NCBI RefSeq assembly: GCF_014641595.1
Contig: NZ_BMIA01000006.1
Location: forward strand, 181,945-245,944
Direction: 5' to 3'
Source: Dyadobacter endophyticus
GTDB lineage: Bacteria; Bacteroidota; Bacteroidia; Cytophagales; Spirosomataceae
Length of the DNA: 64,000 nt
Positions within the stretch are counted from its first letter, which is position 1; every line of letters starts with the position of its first letter. The notes beneath the pieces are model-generated. The model was not told the origin of the DNA. It did no database searches and saw only the letters and a program-made list of their open reading frames with translations. Both the position numbers and the translations under genes were made by a program. Below, piece after piece: positions 9,689-18,897 of the stretch.

Positions 9689-9726
9689 GAGAATCAGTCA
9701 AAGCAGCCGGATAAAATTGCTTTCAA

Positions 9727-10806
9727 ATGGATTTAGTAGAATTTTTAGTTAAAACCTCGACCATCGTTGCCGTTTTCGGACTTACCCTCGTCATCGCCAT
9801 GTACTCCACATGGGCGGAACGTAAGGTAGCCGGTTTCATCCAGGACCGCAGCGGCCCGAACCGCGCTGGCTGGGGAGGATTATTGCAGCCTTTGGCCGAT
9901 GCAGGGAAAATGTTCTTCAAAGAAGACTTTATCCCCGCCCTTGCCAACAAATGGCTTTTCATCGCAGGCCCAAGCTTGGCGATGCTTACTGCATTGCTAG
10001 CGAGCGCGGTAATTCCTTTCGGCAGCACATTCCGCGTTGCAGGGCACGAAGTGGCATTGCAAGGTGTGGAGTCGAACATCGGTATCCTTTACGTTTTCGG
10101 CGTTGTGGCATTGGGTGTTTACGGTATCATGGTCGGTGGCTGGGCTTCCAATAACAAATTCTCACTCCTCGGAGCGATCCGCGCGGCTTCGCAGAATATC
10201 AGTTACGAGGTAGCAATGGGTCTTTCGCTGATCGCGATCCTGATGATGAGCAGCTCGCTTTCATTGGGTGAAATCGTGGCACAGCAGCACGGTATGAATT
10301 GGAATATATTCTACCAGCCGTTGGGTTTCATCATTTTCATTACCTGCTCTTTCGCGGAATGTAACCGTGTGCCTTTCGACCTTCCTGAGTGTGAAACGGA
10401 GCTTGTAGGCGGTTACCATACGGAATACGGCAGTATGAAACTCGGTTTCTACCTCTTTGCGGAGTATATCAACATGTTCATTTCCTCGGCGATTATTTCG
10501 GTCCTGTATTTCGGCGGTTACAACTACCCGGGAATGGATTTCGTATATGAGCAGCTGGTTAAGTCTTTTGGAACTGAAACAGGCCATAACATAGCGACGT
10601 TGATAGGTACAGCTGTGTTCTTTGGAAAAGCATTGTTCTTCGTGTTCTTCTACATGTGGGTGCGCTGGACGATCCCGCGTTTCCGCTACGACCAGTTGAT
10701 GAACCTTGGCTGGAAAAAGCTGATCCCTCTTGCTATTTTTAACATTATTATCACTGGTGCAGCTGTGCTTTTCTTAAAGCCTGTGATCACCGCGTGGTTG
10801 AATTAA
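9727..10806 (+). CDS. nuoH: NADH-quinone oxidoreductase subunit H
   Basis: Membrane subunit joining the two arms of complex I and lining the quinone channel. Eight or nine hydrophobic helices are predicted. The family motifs STWAERKVAGFIQDRSGPNR, LLQPLADAGKMFFKED and CNRVPFDLPECETELV are intact. Length 359 is normal. nuoI follows after 18 bp. Confidence 0.96.
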   Translation: MDLVEFLVKTSTIVAVFGLTLVIAMYSTWAERKVAGFIQDRSGPNRAGWGGLLQPLADAGKMFFKEDFIPALANKWLFIAGPSLAMLTALLASAVIPFGSTFRVAGHEVALQGVESNIGILYVFGVVALGVYGIMVGGWASNNKFSLLGAIRAASQNISYEVAMGLSLIAILMMSSSLSLGEIVAQQHGMNWNIFYQPLGFIIFITCSFAECNRVPFDLPECETELVGGYHTEYGSMKLGFYLFAEYINMFISSAIISVLYFGGYNYPGMDFVYEQLVKSFGTETGHNIATLIGTAVFFGKALFFVFFYMWVRWTIPRFRYDQLMNLGWKKLIPLAIFNIIITGAAVLFLKPVITAWLN

Positions 10807-10824
10807 TTCCAAAATCGTATTGCC

Positions 10825-11418
10825 ATGCAATTGACAAATCGCTCAAAGCAAGTAAGCAATAAACAAATGACGCTGGCGGAGCGCGCCTACCTGCCTGCTA
10901 TTGCAACAGGTCTGGCGATTACTATCAAGCACTTTTTCGCGAAGAAAGTAACGATCCAATACCCTGAGGTAAAACGGTATCTCGGACCTGTCTTCCGCGG
11001 GCGGCATATCCTGAAACGAGACGCCGAAGGGCGCGAGCGCTGTACAGCCTGTGGTTTGTGCGCAGTAGCATGCCCCGCCGAAGCAATTTCAATGGTAGCC
11101 TCAGAACGTGTGAAGGGAGAAGAAAACCTCTACCGTGAAGAAAAATATGCGGCAGTATATGAAGTGAACATGCTGCGCTGCATTTTCTGTGGCCTTTGTG
11201 AGGAAGCTTGCCCGAAACAGGCCGTCTACCTTCGCCACGACGAGTTCGTTCCGGTATTTACGGAACGCGACCAGGTGATCTGGGGCAAAGACCTCCTCGT
11301 GGAAGATATGAACAACCGCTACACCCGCGAAGCATGGACAAAAGAAGAAGCCCGTGCGCTGGATGCCAAAAGAGCCAGCGGCGAGGTCACCAGCGTTGTT
11401 CCCCGAGCTATTCCCTGA
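10825..11418 (+). CDS. nuoI: NADH-quinone oxidoreductase subunit I, copy 1
   Basis: Two-cluster ferredoxin subunit (N6a/N6b) carrying electrons to NuoB. Ligand sets are Cys73, 76, 79, 83 in RCTACGLCAVACP and Cys119, 122, 125, 129 in RCIFCGLCEEACP. The 197-residue length and compact C-terminus are conventional, unlike the second NuoI in this window (45527-46732) with its long repeat tail. It is in the standard position between nuoH and nuoJ. Confidence 0.94.
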   Translation: MQLTNRSKQVSNKQMTLAERAYLPAIATGLAITIKHFFAKKVTIQYPEVKRYLGPVFRGRHILKRDAEGRERCTACGLCAVACPAEAISMVASERVKGEENLYREEKYAAVYEVNMLRCIFCGLCEEACPKQAVYLRHDEFVPVFTERDQVIWGKDLLVEDMNNRYTREAWTKEEARALDAKRASGEVTSVVPRAIP

Positions 11419-11453
11419 TTGGTAAACCATGACTGTCAGCAGTTACTAACATT

Positions 11454-11972
11454 ATGAATTCAGCAGTATCATTTTTTTATTTTCTATCATTCCTGACCAT
11501 CCTGAGCGCGGTGATGGTCGTGGTATCGCGTAACCCCATTCACAGCGTATTGTACCTGATCCTGACGTTCTTTACGCTATCGGGTCACTATATTCTGCTG
11601 AATGCGCAATTCCTGGCCGCGGTAAATATCATCGTATATGCGGGGGCCATTATGGTACTTTTCCTATTTGTGATCATGTTCCTTAATATGAAGCAGGACC
11701 AGGAGGAAGCCAAGACCAATCTCACCAAAATAGCGGCTACGATCGTCGGCGGGACTGTTTTTGTGATCCTTTTTGGTGCATACCGCAAAACCGCCATCGC
11801 TCCATTTGATCCCCAAACCTACGATTCACAGATCGGTATGATCGAAAGCCTGGGGCATATGCTTTTTCGTGAATACCTGCTTCCGTTTGAGCTGGCTTCT
11901 ATTCTGTTGCTTGTGGCGATGGTTGGAGCTGTGCTGCTTGGCAAGAGAGAGATCGGCGAGCGGCACTTCTAG
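11454..11972 (+). CDS. nuoJ: NADH-quinone oxidoreductase subunit J, copy 1
   Basis: Membrane subunit J of complex I: 172 residues and five helices, with the conserved VYAGAIMVLFLFVIMFLN helix. It is the last gene of this operon and is followed by a terminator at 12037-12066. nuoK, L, M and N do not follow. A second nuoJ with an adjacent nuoK is at 44.7-45.5 kb. Confidence 0.93.
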   Translation: MNSAVSFFYFLSFLTILSAVMVVVSRNPIHSVLYLILTFFTLSGHYILLNAQFLAAVNIIVYAGAIMVLFLFVIMFLNMKQDQEEAKTNLTKIAATIVGGTVFVILFGAYRKTAIAPFDPQTYDSQIGMIESLGHMLFREYLLPFELASILLLVAMVGAVLLGKREIGERHF

Positions 11973-12036
11973 GGGATTGATATCGACATTGCAACCCAAT
12001 GCATCGACAACCCAGGCTTTAAGGCCCGGGTTATAC

Positions 12037-12066
12037 AAAAAAGAGGCTCTTTCGAGCCTCTTTTTT
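12037..12066. terminator. Bidirectional terminator between nuoJ and gcvP
   Basis: A-run, stem GAGGCTC with loop TTTC, complementary arm, then a T-run. The hairpin AAAAAAGAGGCTC...GAGCCTCTTTTTT reads the same way on both strands and lies between convergent genes, so it can end both. Confidence 0.88.
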
Positions 12067-12086
12067 GTTGGTATCTATCACTGTGA

Positions 12087-14981
12087 TCAGGCTTCCTCCA
12101 CCTCTGAGTAGGCTTCAACAGGGATACACGAGCAAATCAGGTTGCGGTCGCCGTACGCGCTGTCCACACGGCTTACACTTGGCCAGAACTTGTTAAAGCG
12201 CAGGTAAGGCAGCGGGAACGCAGCTTTTTCGCGACTGTAAGATCGGGTCCAGTTTTCGCTTAACAGTACGCGCGAAGTATGCGGCGCATTCTTCAACACG
12301 TTGTCTGTGCGATCCGCAACACCTTCCTCTACTTCACGGATTTCATTGCGGATGGCGATCATCGCGTCGCAGAAACGATCCAACTCGGCTTTCGATTCCG
12401 ACTCGGTTGGCTCGATCATCAACGTACCGGCAACGGGGAATGAAAGGGTTGGCGCGTGGAAACCGTAGTCCATTAAACGTTTTGCCAAATCCTCAGCCTC
12501 TACGCCGACAGCTTTAAAGCCACGGCAATCGACGATCATCTCGTGTGCACAGCGCCCGTTTGTACCGGTGTAAAGCACTTCGTAATGGCCGTTCAGGCGT
12601 TCCTTAATGTAGTTGGCATTCAGGATAGCGAATTTGGTAGCATTTGTGAGCCCCTCGCCGCCCATCATGGCAATGTACGCATAAGAGATCGTCAGGATGC
12701 TCGCGCTGCCATAAGGCGCCGCAGAAACTGCTCCCGCTTGTCCTCCAGGCAAATGCTCAGGCTGTGTGCTGAAATTCACGTGACCCGGCAGGAACGGCAT
12801 CAGGTGCTCGGCCACGCCGATCGGACCTACGCCCGGGCCGCCGCCACCGTGAGGGATACAGAATGTTTTATGCAAATTGAGGTGGCAAACATCCGCGCCA
12901 ATGCTGGCGGGGCTTGTAAGACCTACCTGTGCATTCATATTGGCACCATCCATATAAACCTGCCCGCCAAATGAATGGATCATCGAGCAGATCTCAATAA
13001 TGCTTTCTTCGTACACGCCGTGCGTCGACGGATAGGTTACCATTAAGCACGACAAGTCGTCTGCGTGTTGCTCCGCTTTTGCACGCAGGTCTTCCACATC
13101 GATATTACCTCGCTCGTCGCATTTGGTCACCACCACTTTCATACCGGCCATAACAGCGGATGCCGGGTTGGTACCATGTGCCGACGACGGGATCAAAGCA
13201 ACATTACGATGTGCCTCACCGCGGCTTTCGTGGTATGCGCGAATGGCCATCAGACCGGCATACTCGCCTTGCGCGCCCGAGTTTGGCTGGAACGACATGG
13301 CCGCAAAACCGGTGATTTCGCAAAGCCAGGTATTGAGCTCACTAACCAGCTGTGCGTAGCCTCCAACCTGGTTGGTAGGAGCAAACGGGTGCAAGCCACC
13401 AAATTCCGGCCAGGTAAGCGGGATCATTTCGGCAGTCGCATTCAGTTTCATAGTGCAGCTACCGAGCGAAATCATGGAATGTACCAGTGAAAGGTCTTTG
13501 TTTTCCAATGATTTCAAATAACGAAGCATCTCGTGCTCGGTGTGATGGGTATTGAAAACCGGGTGCGTCAGGTACTCCGAAGTCCTTACCAGGTTTTCGG
13601 GAAACGAAAATTCAAGCTCCTCGTCGATCACCATTTCACCCTGGAAGCCCGATACTTCGGCAAACACATTCAGCAATGCAATGGCATCGTCGAAGTTTTT
13701 GGCTTCGTCAAAAGAGACCGAAAGGCTTTCGTCACCGTGGTATTTGAGGTTAATGCCCCATTTCAATGCCTGTTCGCGCAGTTTGCGGGTTAGTGGCGTC
13801 CTGACCGTTACCGTATCGAAATAATTTTCGGTAACAACTTCATAATTGAATTTCTTCACAGTATCCACAAACAGGCGGGTAAGGCCATGCACGCGCGCTG
13901 CAATGCCCCTGATACCTTCCGGTCCGTGATACACCGAATAGGCGCCGGCGATAACGGCCAGCAATACCTGTGCAGTACAAATGTTGGAAGTTGCTTTTTC
14001 GCGGCGGATATGCTGCTCGCGCGTTTGCAACGCCATGCGCAAGGCCCGGTTTCCTTCACCATCGACCGATACACCAATAATACGGCCCGGAATCTGACGT
14101 TTGAAGGCGTCTTTAGTTGCGAAATAGGCTGCGTGTGGGCCGCCGTAGCCCATTGGAACACCGAAACGTTGCGAAGAACCGATTACGACATCCGCACCCA
14201 TTTCGCCCGGCGATTTCAGGAGGGTCAATGCGAGCAAATCTGCTGCAACCGCAACGGAAATACCCAGTTCGTGAGCCGAGGCGATAAAGTCGGTATAATC
14301 GATCACTTCGCCATCAGTAGCCGGATATTGGACCAGCGCAGCGTAAATATTTTCGTCCGTAAGATCAACCGTTGCGTGGTTGCCTACCACAACGTCGATT
14401 CCAATTGGTTTCGCACGGGTGTAAACCAGGTCGATCGTTTGCGGATGACAAAGCTCCGAAACAAAAAAAGTATTGGCTTTCTTTCTTGAAGCGCCTCGCA
14501 ATGCGTGCAGCATAGTCATCGCCTCGGCCGCAGCCGTCGCTTCATCGAGCAACGAGGCATTGGCAATCTCCATCCCTGTCAGGTCCGTCACAACCGTCTG
14601 GAAGTTCAGAAGCATTTCAAGCCTTCCCTGCGCGATCTCCGCCTGATAAGGCGTGTAAGCAGTATACCAGGCCGGGTTTTCGAGGATATTCCTCAGAATG
14701 ACATTCGGTGTGATCGTGTCGTAATAACCCGTGCCGATGTACGATTTCAGCACCGCGTTTTTGGAAGCAATTCTTTTAATGTATTGGAGAAATTCCTGTT
14801 CCGATTTGGGTCTCGGCAAATTCAGTGGTTTTTGTAGACGAATCGCGGAAGGAAGAGTTTGGTCGATCAGCTCATCCACTGATCCGGCTCCGATGGTCTT
14901 CAACATTTCCTGCAATTCCTGCTCATCTTTACCGTGGTGACGGTTTTCAAACTTGTCCTGGTTTCGAAGATTAACTTTCAT
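12087..14981 (-). CDS. gcvP: Glycine dehydrogenase (decarboxylating), P protein
   Basis: PLP enzyme of the glycine cleavage system. It decarboxylates glycine and transfers the aminomethyl group to lipoyl H protein. The 964-residue length matches the single-chain form with two homologous halves. The PLP lysine is in LNLHKTFCIPHGGGGPG; LHPFAPTNQ and SAHGTNPASA are also typical. The start MKVNLRNQDKF gives a normal N-terminus. A TACTTTTG box lies about 45 bp upstream (15032-15025 on the minus strand) but no good -33 box was found. gcvH and gcvT are not nearby. Confidence 0.96.
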   Translation of the reverse strand: MKVNLRNQDKFENRHHGKDEQELQEMLKTIGAGSVDELIDQTLPSAIRLQKPLNLPRPKSEQEFLQYIKRIASKNAVLKSYIGTGYYDTITPNVILRNILENPAWYTAYTPYQAEIAQGRLEMLLNFQTVVTDLTGMEIANASLLDEATAAAEAMTMLHALRGASRKKANTFFVSELCHPQTIDLVYTRAKPIGIDVVVGNHATVDLTDENIYAALVQYPATDGEVIDYTDFIASAHELGISVAVAADLLALTLLKSPGEMGADVVIGSSQRFGVPMGYGGPHAAYFATKDAFKRQIPGRIIGVSVDGEGNRALRMALQTREQHIRREKATSNICTAQVLLAVIAGAYSVYHGPEGIRGIAARVHGLTRLFVDTVKKFNYEVVTENYFDTVTVRTPLTRKLREQALKWGINLKYHGDESLSVSFDEAKNFDDAIALLNVFAEVSGFQGEMVIDEELEFSFPENLVRTSEYLTHPVFNTHHTEHEMLRYLKSLENKDLSLVHSMISLGSCTMKLNATAEMIPLTWPEFGGLHPFAPTNQVGGYAQLVSELNTWLCEITGFAAMSFQPNSGAQGEYAGLMAIRAYHESRGEAHRNVALIPSSAHGTNPASAVMAGMKVVVTKCDERGNIDVEDLRAKAEQHADDLSCLMVTYPSTHGVYEESIIEICSMIHSFGGQVYMDGANMNAQVGLTSPASIGADVCHLNLHKTFCIPHGGGGPGVGPIGVAEHLMPFLPGHVNFSTQPEHLPGGQAGAVSAAPYGSASILTISYAYIAMMGGEGLTNATKFAILNANYIKERLNGHYEVLYTGTNGRCAHEMIVDCRGFKAVGVEAEDLAKRLMDYGFHAPTLSFPVAGTLMIEPTESESKAELDRFCDAMIAIRNEIREVEEGVADRTDNVLKNAPHTSRVLLSENWTRSYSREKAAFPLPYLRFNKFWPSVSRVDSAYGDRNLICSCIPVEAYSEVEEA

Positions 14982-15112
14982 TCAAGTTAGGCTGAGAATG
15001 CCGCTATTAGGTGATTTTAAAATACAAAAGTAAGCAAATCCAAGCAAATCTCTCAGAGATTGATGGCTATGCTTACTCTTGAATATGTACAAAATGTAAC
15101 GGCGGTAAGTTC

Positions 15113-15328
15113 CTAGTGGTTAGGGCAGCCGCAATCGGTTTTTCGTTTGAATATCCCAAGGAATTTCTTGGACCTCGGTTTCTTGTAACCTTTGTATTTC
15201 TTCTTTTTACCAAACAATTCTACTTTGGCCGCTCCGGGCGCTGCAGCCGAAACTGTTTCTACGCCTGAAATACCGCAAATCAGCGCCAGTACCAAAAGCC
15301 AGGGAGTAATTTTCTTCATGCTTTTCAT
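15113..15328 (-). CDS. Small secreted basic protein with C-terminal Cys-Gly-Cys
   Basis: About 71 residues: a signal peptide (ending near SAAAPG), then a strongly basic segment (GKKKKYKGYKKPRSKK) and the tail TDCGCPNH. It can start at the ATG at 15328 or the one at 15319. I do not recognise a family. The Cys/His tail could bind a metal or form a disulfide; the basic stretch could bind envelope polyanions. Both are guesses. The palindrome TGCAACGCATTGCA and a 10-bp inverted repeat lie just upstream. It lies downstream of the metallophosphoesterase gene on the same strand. Confidence 0.65.
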   Translation of the reverse strand: MKSMKKITPWLLVLALICGISGVETVSAAAPGAAKVELFGKKKKYKGYKKPRSKKFLGIFKRKTDCGCPNH

Positions 15329-15353
15329 GCGATAGATTGTCAAAGGTTATTAA

Positions 15354-15390
15354 TGCAACGCATTGCATGTCGGTTTCGGTATGCAATGCG
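15354..15390. promoter_or_regulatory. Palindrome plus 10-bp inverted repeat upstream of the small basic protein
   Basis: TGCAACGCATTGCA (15354-15367) is a TGCAA-N4-TTGCA dyad. Overlapping it, CGCATTGCAT (15359-15368) is exactly complementary to ATGCAATGCG (15381-15390) across 12 nt. There is no T-run, so an operator is more likely than a terminator. The half site resembles the TGCAAC dyad at 38907-38921. Confidence 0.4.
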
Positions 15391-15418
15391 CCAGCCCTTT
15401 CACAATTTTCCGAAAATT

Positions 15419-16675
15419 TTATGCCTTTACCAATTCCAGTATCGTGATTTCGGGGAGGATACCTACGCGGCCGGGATAACCCAGGTAGCCAAATCCGCGA
15501 TTGACGTACAAATACTGGTCGTTCTCTTCGTAGAGCCCCGCCCATTGCTTGTAACGGTACTGCACCGGGCTCCACTTCACTTTGCCTATTTCCACACCGA
15601 ATTGCATCCCGTGTGTATGCCCCGCGAGCGCGAGGTCGATATCCTTATATTTCGGCAGAACCTGCGCTTCCCAGTGGCTGGGATCATGTGAAAGCAATAT
15701 TTTAACAGGGTAATCGTCCGTGCGTTCGTAAGCTTTTTCCAGATTACCATATTTGGCAAAATTCCCCGCACCCCAGTTTTGGATACCAATTAACCCGATG
15801 GATTCGCCGTCGACGGTAATGGCCCGGTTTTCATCCAGCATCAGTTTCCAGCCCAGCAGCTCGTGCGCTTTTTTCAAATCCGCGAGATTGCTGGTCTTTG
15901 CCTGAACGTCCTGCCACTGGAAATAATCCCCGTAATCGTGGTTACCGAGCACCGAGTGCACGCCGAGCGGCGCTTTCACTTTATCGAAAATATGGATGTA
16001 GTCTTGCACTTCCTTCGCCCGGTCGTTTACCAGGTCGCCTGTGAAGAAAGCAATGTCGGGTTTTTCCTTCATCAACATTTCAACACCACCTTTGACCGCT
16101 GTTTTGTTAAAAAAGCTGCCCGAGTGGATATCCGAAAGCTGGGCGATTTTCATGCCGTGAAATTGTCGGGGAAGATTTTTCAAAGGCACTTTCACGCGAC
16201 GGATCCGGTAGTCGTGCGCACCGGACAGGATTCCATACGCGAATGTGCCCATTAATCCCGCGCCAGCAACCACGGCTGTGGTCGCGAGAAATTGCGAACG
16301 GGGTATCGTTGGCTCACCGGTTGTCGGCGAGGGCGTTGCAACGGAAGGAGCGAAAAAGCTGACAATCCATTGAAAAAAGCGGCGAATATCGTCAACAAGC
16401 AAAATCGCCACGGCCAACAATTTCGAGAGATAGGGAATGGCAATGAACGCAACGACGAAGGTCCGTGTGGTACTTTTGAAATAGTCGGGCGGAAGCAATT
16501 GCATTCCAATATAAGCACCGAGTGTCACCAGGGTTAGCGCCCAGTATGCGCCTCCGATCCAGCGCTGTGTTAAAGGAGCTAGGCCGCGAATGGCCAGTTT
16601 CAAGCCTTGCCAGACATACCAGTCAATGGCAAACAAGATGAATGTAAGTATGATAAAAAAGAAGGTTCTATTCAT
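15419..16675 (-). CDS. Membrane-anchored metallophosphoesterase
   Basis: 418 residues. The first ~150 hold about four hydrophobic helices; the rest is a calcineurin-like phosphoesterase. Metal ligands are visible: QLSDIHSG, FTGDLVND, LGNHDYGD and LALAGHTHGMQFG. The arrangement resembles YkuE-like membrane phosphoesterases, some of which act on lipid-linked phosphates, but the substrate here is not shown. Monocistronic or loosely grouped with the small basic protein downstream. Confidence 0.85.
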   Translation of the reverse strand: MNRTFFFIILTFILFAIDWYVWQGLKLAIRGLAPLTQRWIGGAYWALTLVTLGAYIGMQLLPPDYFKSTTRTFVVAFIAIPYLSKLLAVAILLVDDIRRFFQWIVSFFAPSVATPSPTTGEPTIPRSQFLATTAVVAGAGLMGTFAYGILSGAHDYRIRRVKVPLKNLPRQFHGMKIAQLSDIHSGSFFNKTAVKGGVEMLMKEKPDIAFFTGDLVNDRAKEVQDYIHIFDKVKAPLGVHSVLGNHDYGDYFQWQDVQAKTSNLADLKKAHELLGWKLMLDENRAITVDGESIGLIGIQNWGAGNFAKYGNLEKAYERTDDYPVKILLSHDPSHWEAQVLPKYKDIDLALAGHTHGMQFGVEIGKVKWSPVQYRYKQWAGLYEENDQYLYVNRGFGYLGYPGRVGILPEITILELVKA

Positions 16676-16794
16676 TTTCGAATGATCGTTGTCATATCAA
16701 CGACAAACATAGGCAAAACCTTTCACGTTCAGTATGGCGCCCGGATTCTTGACGAATGTACAGCAATGGACAAAAGACCGGGCCGGAGGTTAAT

Positions 16795-16825
16795 TTTAGT
16801 TGCTAAGCGGTTTTTGGTATTTTTG
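16795..16825 (+). promoter_or_regulatory. Candidate promoter for the 73-residue protein
   Basis: TATTTTTG (16818-16825) matches the -7 box; TTTA (16795-16798) is one base off the -33 box with a 19-bp spacer. Predicted start near 16832, 15 nt before the ATG at 16847. It supports the shorter gene model. Confidence 0.5.
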
Positions 16826-16846
16826 TATCATATTCCAATATCAGTT

Positions 16847-17068
16847 ATGCCCAAATATGATTTCAAACGATTCCACATTCGCTCAATGAATGCGGGGTCC
16901 GACCAGGAAAGAGCGGAGATCAACCAGGAGTTGAAAGACCTGTATGCCTCCCTGCCTGACGACGAGAAAAAGATATTTAACGAAGAATTACAGCATTTCC
17001 TCACCCACGAGGTTGCAAGAATCAAATCGGATTACGAATCGGTGAATGGATTGAACCGGCCTAACTGA
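16847..17068 (+). CDS. Conserved hypothetical protein, 73 residues
   Basis: Starts MPKYDFKRFHIRSMN; soluble, charged and mostly helical, with a segment DLYASLPDDEKKIFNEELQ. No catalytic motif or membrane segment. A longer reading frame opens at 16607 but its first 80 residues are antisense to the phosphoesterase, and the promoter at 16795-16825 lies inside it, so the ATG at 16847 is chosen. Function not recognised. It converges on yqgE with only 5 bp between. Confidence 0.7.
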   Translation: MPKYDFKRFHIRSMNAGSDQERAEINQELKDLYASLPDDEKKIFNEELQHFLTHEVARIKSDYESVNGLNRPN

Positions 17069-17073
17069 CGGGT

Positions 17074-17634
17074 TTAATTAAGGCGAGGATCGATGGGATA
17101 ATGCGCGATGGACCGATATTCGCCACCCATATTCCGAAGGATTTCGCGCCAGAAATTGCCGGGAGGTGTTGAAAACAAAAAGTCGGAAGTAGTATTGGAA
17201 ATAATCCACGAGTCCTGCTTGATCTCATCGTCGAGCTGGCCGCCACTCCATCCCGAATAACCGATGAAGAACATGACGTCCTCCTGTTTCAGCGTGTTCA
17301 GGTTCAGGAGCGTTTTAACAACATTAAAATCGCCTCCCCAGTAAAGATCTTTCATGATTTCCGTTCCGCCTGTCACAAGGTCGGGACGGCGATGGATGAA
17401 ATGCAGTGTATTCTTCTCAACGGGGCCTCCCAAATGGAGCGTAATGTCCTGATAAATAGTCTCATCCAGCACATCCCCGAGAAACAGGTCCGTAGTCTGG
17501 TTCAGCACAAAACCGAAACTCCCCTGTTCATTATGCTCGCACATCAGGATTACCCCTCTTTCAAAATTGGGATCGCCCAGAAAAGGCTTTGCGATAAGCA
17601 GGCTTCCTTTTGAAACTTTGGCGGCAGACGGCAT
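17074..17634 (-). CDS. YqgE/AlgH family protein
   Basis: 186 residues of the UPF0301 (YqgE/AlgH) family. N-terminal motif GSLLIAKPFLGDPNFERGVI and GSFGFVLNQ are diagnostic; the rest is a mixed alpha/beta fold with GYSGWSGGQLDDEI. Cytosolic. Biochemical role is unsettled; alginate regulation is known only for Pseudomonas. It is divergent from the carbonic anhydrase gene. Confidence 0.92.
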   Translation of the reverse strand: MPSAAKVSKGSLLIAKPFLGDPNFERGVILMCEHNEQGSFGFVLNQTTDLFLGDVLDETIYQDITLHLGGPVEKNTLHFIHRRPDLVTGGTEIMKDLYWGGDFNVVKTLLNLNTLKQEDVMFFIGYSGWSGGQLDDEIKQDSWIISNTTSDFLFSTPPGNFWREILRNMGGEYRSIAHYPIDPRLN

Positions 17635-17724
17635 AACCTGACAGATTGTTAATTCAACAACGAAATATATTTATTTTTCGCACTGAAAAACGGATATTGC
17701 CCAAAATATAATAAAAATAAGATC

Positions 17725-18249
17725 ATGGCATTGATAAAATCAGTCCGCGGACACCACCCGACCTATGACGAGAGTTGCTGGTTTGCAGAAAACGCTACGA
17801 TTGTAGGCGATGTGGTGATGGGAGAAAATTGTACTGTGTGGTTCAATGCGGTGATCCGCGGAGATGTTAACAGCATCCGTATCGGCCATCATTCCAATGT
17901 CCAGGACGGCGCTGTGATCCACTGTACCTATCAGCGTTTTGCTACCACTATCGGCAACTACGTCTCCATCGCGCACAACGCCATTGTACACGGCTGCACG
18001 ATCGAAGACCACGTGCTGATTGGAATGGGTTCGATTGTAATGGACGGGGCCGTTGTAGGCGAAGGTGCGATTATCGCCGCAGGCGCGATCGTCACACAAG
18101 GTACCAAAGTACCTCCCGGAACCATCTATGCCGGCAATCCTGCTAAATATCTGAAAGATGTTTCGCCCGAGCTGAATGCAGCTATCGACCGGACCGCGAA
18201 TAATTATCTGATTTATTCGGGTTGGTTTAAGGAGGAAGAGGGTCAGTAG
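17725..18249 (+). CDS. Gamma-type carbonic anhydrase family protein
   Basis: 174-residue left-handed beta-helix protein (YrdA/PaaY/CaiE-like hexapeptide repeats). Candidate zinc histidines lie in VQDGAVIH and in SIAHNAIVHG, matching the three-His site of gamma carbonic anhydrases. It could hydrate CO2 or be a related acyl-binding relative; members of this subgroup vary in activity. The gene is short and compact with no partner gene. Confidence 0.88.
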   Translation: MALIKSVRGHHPTYDESCWFAENATIVGDVVMGENCTVWFNAVIRGDVNSIRIGHHSNVQDGAVIHCTYQRFATTIGNYVSIAHNAIVHGCTIEDHVLIGMGSIVMDGAVVGEGAIIAAGAIVTQGTKVPPGTIYAGNPAKYLKDVSPELNAAIDRTANNYLIYSGWFKEEEGQ

Positions 18250-18252
18250 CCC

Positions 18253-18885
18253 CTACTCCGCCATGCCTTTCCGTGCATTCAGATACCCCTTGATAACGGT
18301 GAAAGTCGTGATCGCCAGGAAGAAAAGAATGATGTACTGCACATAATCTACGATCCACGGGAATTTTTCGCCGAAAAGGTAGCCCCCGCCGGTTAACGTG
18401 AAGATCCAGATCGCCCCGCCGACAACATTGTTTATCAGGAAAGCAGGAAACGACATTCTCACCAATCCTGCGAGAATGGGCGCGAATGTGCGCACGATAG
18501 GCAGGAACCGACTGATAATCAGCGTCCGGCTTCCGTATTTTTCGAAGTACTTGCGGGTGGTTTCAATGTGTTTTTTCTTAAAAAAGAAGGAGTCCTTCCG
18601 GTTCTCGAAAATACCTCCGAAATATTTCCCGAAAACATACCCGACCAACGAGCCTAATATTGCCGCTGTCAGCATGCTGATCAGTAAAATAAGAATCGGA
18701 ACGTCGAGTATGCCGGTACCGCAGAACACGCCGGCCAAAAATACGAGATAGTCGCCCGGCAGAAAGAACGCGAAAAACAGGCCGTTTTCCGCGAATACAA
18801 TGAAAGTTATGACCAGTAGTCCGCCAGTACGGATAATTTCCTCTGAATTAAGAATGTACTGGAAAAACTCGACAATTGAATCCAT
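18253..18885 (-). CDS. DedA family membrane protein
   Basis: 210-residue inner-membrane protein with SNARE-associated/DedA domain. Motifs FFLPGDYLVFLAGVFCG, the glycine-rich VGYVFGKYFGG and the SRFLPIVRTFAPILAG re-entrant region are present. DedA proteins are linked to undecaprenyl-phosphate or phospholipid flipping and membrane homeostasis. Its 5' end lies beside a GC-rich dyad cluster. Confidence 0.9.
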   Translation of the reverse strand: MDSIVEFFQYILNSEEIIRTGGLLVITFIVFAENGLFFAFFLPGDYLVFLAGVFCGTGILDVPILILLISMLTAAILGSLVGYVFGKYFGGIFENRKDSFFFKKKHIETTRKYFEKYGSRTLIISRFLPIVRTFAPILAGLVRMSFPAFLINNVVGGAIWIFTLTGGGYLFGEKFPWIVDYVQYIILFFLAITTFTVIKGYLNARKGMAE

Positions 18886-18897
18886 AATCTATAATCT

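Noticed and set aside
14982..15060. Glycine riboswitch upstream of gcvP
   Set aside because: The leader is short and AT-rich with two AAGCAAATC repeats; the paired aptamer structure is not present.
16607..16846. N-terminal extension of the 73-residue protein
   Set aside because: It is antisense to the phosphoesterase start, and the promoter at 16795-16825 would lie inside it.
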